Shown one piece after another: positions 61,364 to 64,000 of a DNA stretch of 64,000 bases. Both the position numbers and the translations under genes were made by a program. Source of the stretch: Caenorhabditis elegans. Lineage: Eukaryota > Nematoda > Chromadorea > Rhabditida > Rhabditidae. Each line of letters starts with the position of its first letter. The first letter of the stretch is position 1. The stretch spans positions 5,580,001 through 5,644,000 of the forward strand of contig NC_003284.9 of assembly GCF_000002985.6 (NCBI RefSeq). The letters run 5' to 3'. Below the pieces are notes generated by a model that did not search any database, was not told the DNA's origin, and worked only from the letters and a program-made list of their open reading frames with translations.

Positions 61364-62327
61364 TTTTTACTCTGTTCAAAACTGGATTTTCCTGGCTGAT
61401 TAAAATTACCTGAAATTTTCTCATGAATTAAAAAAAAAAGAAAAACAAAAATGTATTGTATGTAACATTTATTAGGTTTTTTTGTACGGAGAGTGAAACG
61501 CGTTGCTTGAGGTGGCGTGCGCGCGTGTGTGTGTCCGCTCAGCCAGTCGATAGGCTAGCAGTAAGGAAGAACGAGACGAGCAGACGAAGAGAATGACCTT
61601 GCAATGGATACAAACTGGTGGGGGCCCACCTATCTTGTGTAATAGGTGGTTAGGACCATAATCGTTTGGATGTAGAGCAGATGCACAAAATTATTGGTTT
61701 CAAGAAATGACTTATTTCTGAGTGAGATTTGACGGAGGAATAAGTCTGTTAAAGAGAATTCAGTAACATGGAAAATTGGAGTATGTGATACGATATTTCC
61801 TATACCTCACAGGGCTTTTTTTATTTGCGGAGAATTTTTAAAATAAATTTTTGGAAGTTCAAATATTGTGCAAGAATGAAGGGTGCAAAACTAATAGAGG
61901 CGTAATAGAATTAATTAAGGAAATACGGTATTTCAGTATAATCGAGCTGATCTGCAAGTCTTTTTTTGAAATTTTTGAAACTTTAAAAGCTACACTTTTA
62001 ACTTCAAAAAAACGATAACAAGGCTAATGACTGAGCAGTACTTTCAACGATACTTTAAATTCGTTGGGTTTGAATTGCCAAGCTACTGTAGACCCATTAT
62101 TTTCATTCAACACATTTTGGTGAACAATAAAAATAGGGAGTTTTTGAATAATTGTTTTTGCTTTTTTTTGTTTTTTCTGTTTTGAACTGCCTGAAAAAAA
62201 TTGATGATTTTGAATATTAATAAGTTTTTACATAAAACGACAAAACTTCTACCTAATAGCTAGCCTGATATTTTGATGTTTTGTTCAATTTTGGAGATTT
62301 CTAGTTACTACTGGGATGCGCGTCGAG
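61364..62327. other. Upstream region of the SGF29-like gene
   Basis: Contains a GC-rich stretch (about 61510-61600, with GTGCGCGCGTGTGTGTGTCC) suitable as promoter for the minus-strand gene, and a perfect 8-bp stem CCACCTAT...ATAGGTGG at about 61627-61650. Otherwise AT-rich. Confidence 0.5.
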
Positions 62328-62524
62328 GGTACTTGTGTATTATACCCCCGCCATTTTAAAAATTAATCAAATTTCCAATAATTAATTCGATTAAATTATA
62401 CGTGATACCCATTTTCCTTGTTAGGCTTAGGAATGGTGTTTTCCTAAGCCTAAAATTCCACACGTTTTCATTTTATAAATTAAAAATTAATGTTTAAAAT
62501 GGCGGGGTATAATACACAAGTACC
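62328..62524. mobile_element. 197-bp MITE with 8-bp target-site duplication
   Basis: Flanked on both sides by GCGTCGAG (62320-62327 and 62525-62532). Terminal inverted repeats of about 32 bp start GGTACTTGTGTATTATACCC and differ only by one C in a C run. An inner inverted pair AGGCTTAGGA / TCCTAAGCCT lies at the centre. An 8-bp duplication is typical of hAT-type transposition. No ORF; non-autonomous. Confidence 0.93.
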
Positions 62525-62874
62525 GCGTCGAGCAGCCATTTTTATTCACTGCGGAAAATGTTAAATTTTGGCAATGATTTAAACTGTTGGATTGCTGGCA
62601 ATTTTTTAGCATCTATCAAGTCCAACTACATTTCGAGAAAAAAATAAGCGTTATATTAGTTCTCATTCATATTTTGTCAGTTGGAAAATACCTAACAATT
62701 GGAAACACTTGACGATGTATATTTTCGAGCCGTTAAAAAATTTCTGAAGACGGTTAACGAATTAAGAATTAACACTACTTTGTTTCTGAGCAATTCACTT
62801 TTTTCCAATTATTTCAGAATATCAGTTCAAAACAACTTTGTGTAAAAACATTTTGTACCGTAATGCATGACACG

Positions 62875-62880
62875 TTTATT
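62875..62880 (-). terminator. Poly(A) signal of the GPCR gene
   Basis: AATAAA on the minus strand, 37 nt after the stop codon. Confidence 0.7.
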
Positions 62881-62916
62881 ATGAGAACATTATTTACACA
62901 TAAACATTAGTTTAGA

Positions 62917-63609
62917 TTAACATGGTGTTCCACAAGTTGGTACCCTTCTGTTCGAAGTGTTTTTGTTTCCATCAATATTCGTAGACGACGCGAACTGCTG
63001 TTCAGGTGGTATCATGATTCTCATCCGCCGGAAACCGAACATAGGGCACCTGAAAACAAAACGAAACAATTTTTATTCATTAGAATCGTCCAATTACCTT
63101 AACATTTTTGTCACATGAGCTTTCATGGAACGGGAATATATCAACAACAGCCAGCCAGAAATGCCACAGTACAAATCATTGATAACATCGTAGAGAAGAT
63201 AAAAGACCTGAAATTAAAAAAAAAACACTGAAGTTAATCAATACTTGAAAAATTACTCACCCTCGTAGGAACACTTGTGTTGATTCCAAAAACGTAGATC
63301 ACATAACAATAATATATAATTTCAGCAACACACGTCAATGCAGCAACAATGTTCAAATTATATTCCTGTCTTTGTTTATCATTCATCACTTTTTGATTAA
63401 GATGTGGCTGCGTTGTTAGTCGCTGAAATAGTGTACTTTTTATATTGAAGTCAATAATGTTTATACGCACCACTTTGTATTTAGTTCGAAATGCAATAAC
63501 CATTGTTGCATTGATCAACATAATAGATGCTACAAATATTGTTTCTATGACATACGCAGACATGAAGAATCCTCGACGGAAATCTTTATTGTAGAATTGA
63601 ATGTAGATT
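62917..63609 (-). CDS. Chemoreceptor-type seven-transmembrane receptor, 3' part only
   Basis: Four exons, minus strand: 63609-63471, 63422-63261, 63207-63098, 63049-62917; phases agree, 181 residues to the stop. The first needs a two-base overhang from an upstream exon that I could not find before the window edge. Three hydrophobic segments are visible: VIETIFVASIMLINATMVIAF, a segment from IVAALTCVAEIIYYCYVIYV, and one around DLYCGISGWLLLIYS, followed by a basic tail ending in TCGTPC. This looks like TM5-TM7 of a nematode serpentine chemoreceptor, perhaps of the srg superfamily; the class is not certain. Such receptors usually act in sensory neurons. Confidence 0.75.
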
Positions 63610-64000
63610 CTGAAATATTAAATGAAAAATCCTGAATTAATTATTTCAATTGAGCATTCGCGGAAATTGCTGTTGGACAATAGCCCAAATTGCCGATTTC
63701 TCGGTCAACCTTTGATAGACAGTAATTTTTGAAAATTTTTAAAGTCTTCAGCAATTGGCAAATTTATCTATGTCGGCAATTTTGTCAACGGCCAAACTTT
63801 CCATTTGCCAAACATTTCAGAAACCAGCGATTTCCAAAACTGTCTATTGTCAAAAATTTTACAAACCAGCAACTGCTAAATTTGTCGACTGCCGAAAAAT
63901 TTCAAAAACCAGCGATTGCCAAATTGCCGATTAACAAATAGCAGAATTGCAGAAATTTTAAAGTTTTTAAACTTATAACATTTTAGTGAGCATTAATGCT
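63610..64000. repeat. TTGCC/CGGCAA-rich degenerate repeat in the upstream part of the GPCR gene
   Basis: Many spaced copies of TTGCCGATT, GGCAAATTT, CAGCGATT and TTGCCAAA. The vocabulary matches 36397-36620. No upstream GPCR exon could be placed here. Confidence 0.5.

Overview
The window is nuclear DNA of a Caenorhabditis nematode, almost certainly Caenorhabditis elegans (X chromosome). It is AT-rich, its genes are split by many short introns with TTTTCAG-type acceptors, and it is strewn with small palindromic repeats. Conceptual splicing gives MEC-2 (stomatin), UNC-97 (PINCH), an SLC26 transporter, an octopamine-receptor-like GPCR and an arginase. Gene names rest on my knowledge of the worm proteins; exon structures were derived by hand from splice sites and codon phase.

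Layout. 1-10.8 kb, + strand: mec-2, whose 5' end lies mostly outside the window, with alternative first exons, an alternative short 3' end, a very large optional 3' exon and a last exon that can be read in two frames. 11-13.1 kb: intergenic, with a GC-rich island. 13.1-14.5 kb, +: unc-97. 15.9-19.3 kb, -: SLC26 sulfate-permease-like gene (probably sulp-2). 19.3-23.8 kb: intergenic, two palindromic repeats, one nested inside another repeat. 23.8-28.9 kb, +: 18-exon PH + PTB adaptor resembling DOK-7. 29.3-31.2 kb, -: octr-1-like GPCR, tail-to-tail with the adaptor gene. 31.2-50.3 kb: about 19 kb with no gene I can support. 50.4-51.8 kb, +: argn-1, followed about 115 nt after its poly(A) signal by a small RING-finger gene (51.97-58.08 kb), an arrangement like a C. 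elegans operon. The second intron of the RING gene holds a 4.4-kb element with terminal inverted repeats and an internal 2.4-kb palindrome. 58.8-61.4 kb, -: SGF29-like tudor protein. 62.9-63.6 kb, -: 3' part of a chemoreceptor-type GPCR whose 5' end is not identified here.

Functional themes: mec-2 (mechanotransduction complex) and unc-97 (integrin adhesion, needed in muscle and touch neurons) lie side by side on one strand. The PH-PTB adaptor and octr-1 are signalling genes with convergent, nearly abutting poly(A) signals. The window shows no bacterial-type system, CRISPR array, rRNA gene or intact tRNA gene.
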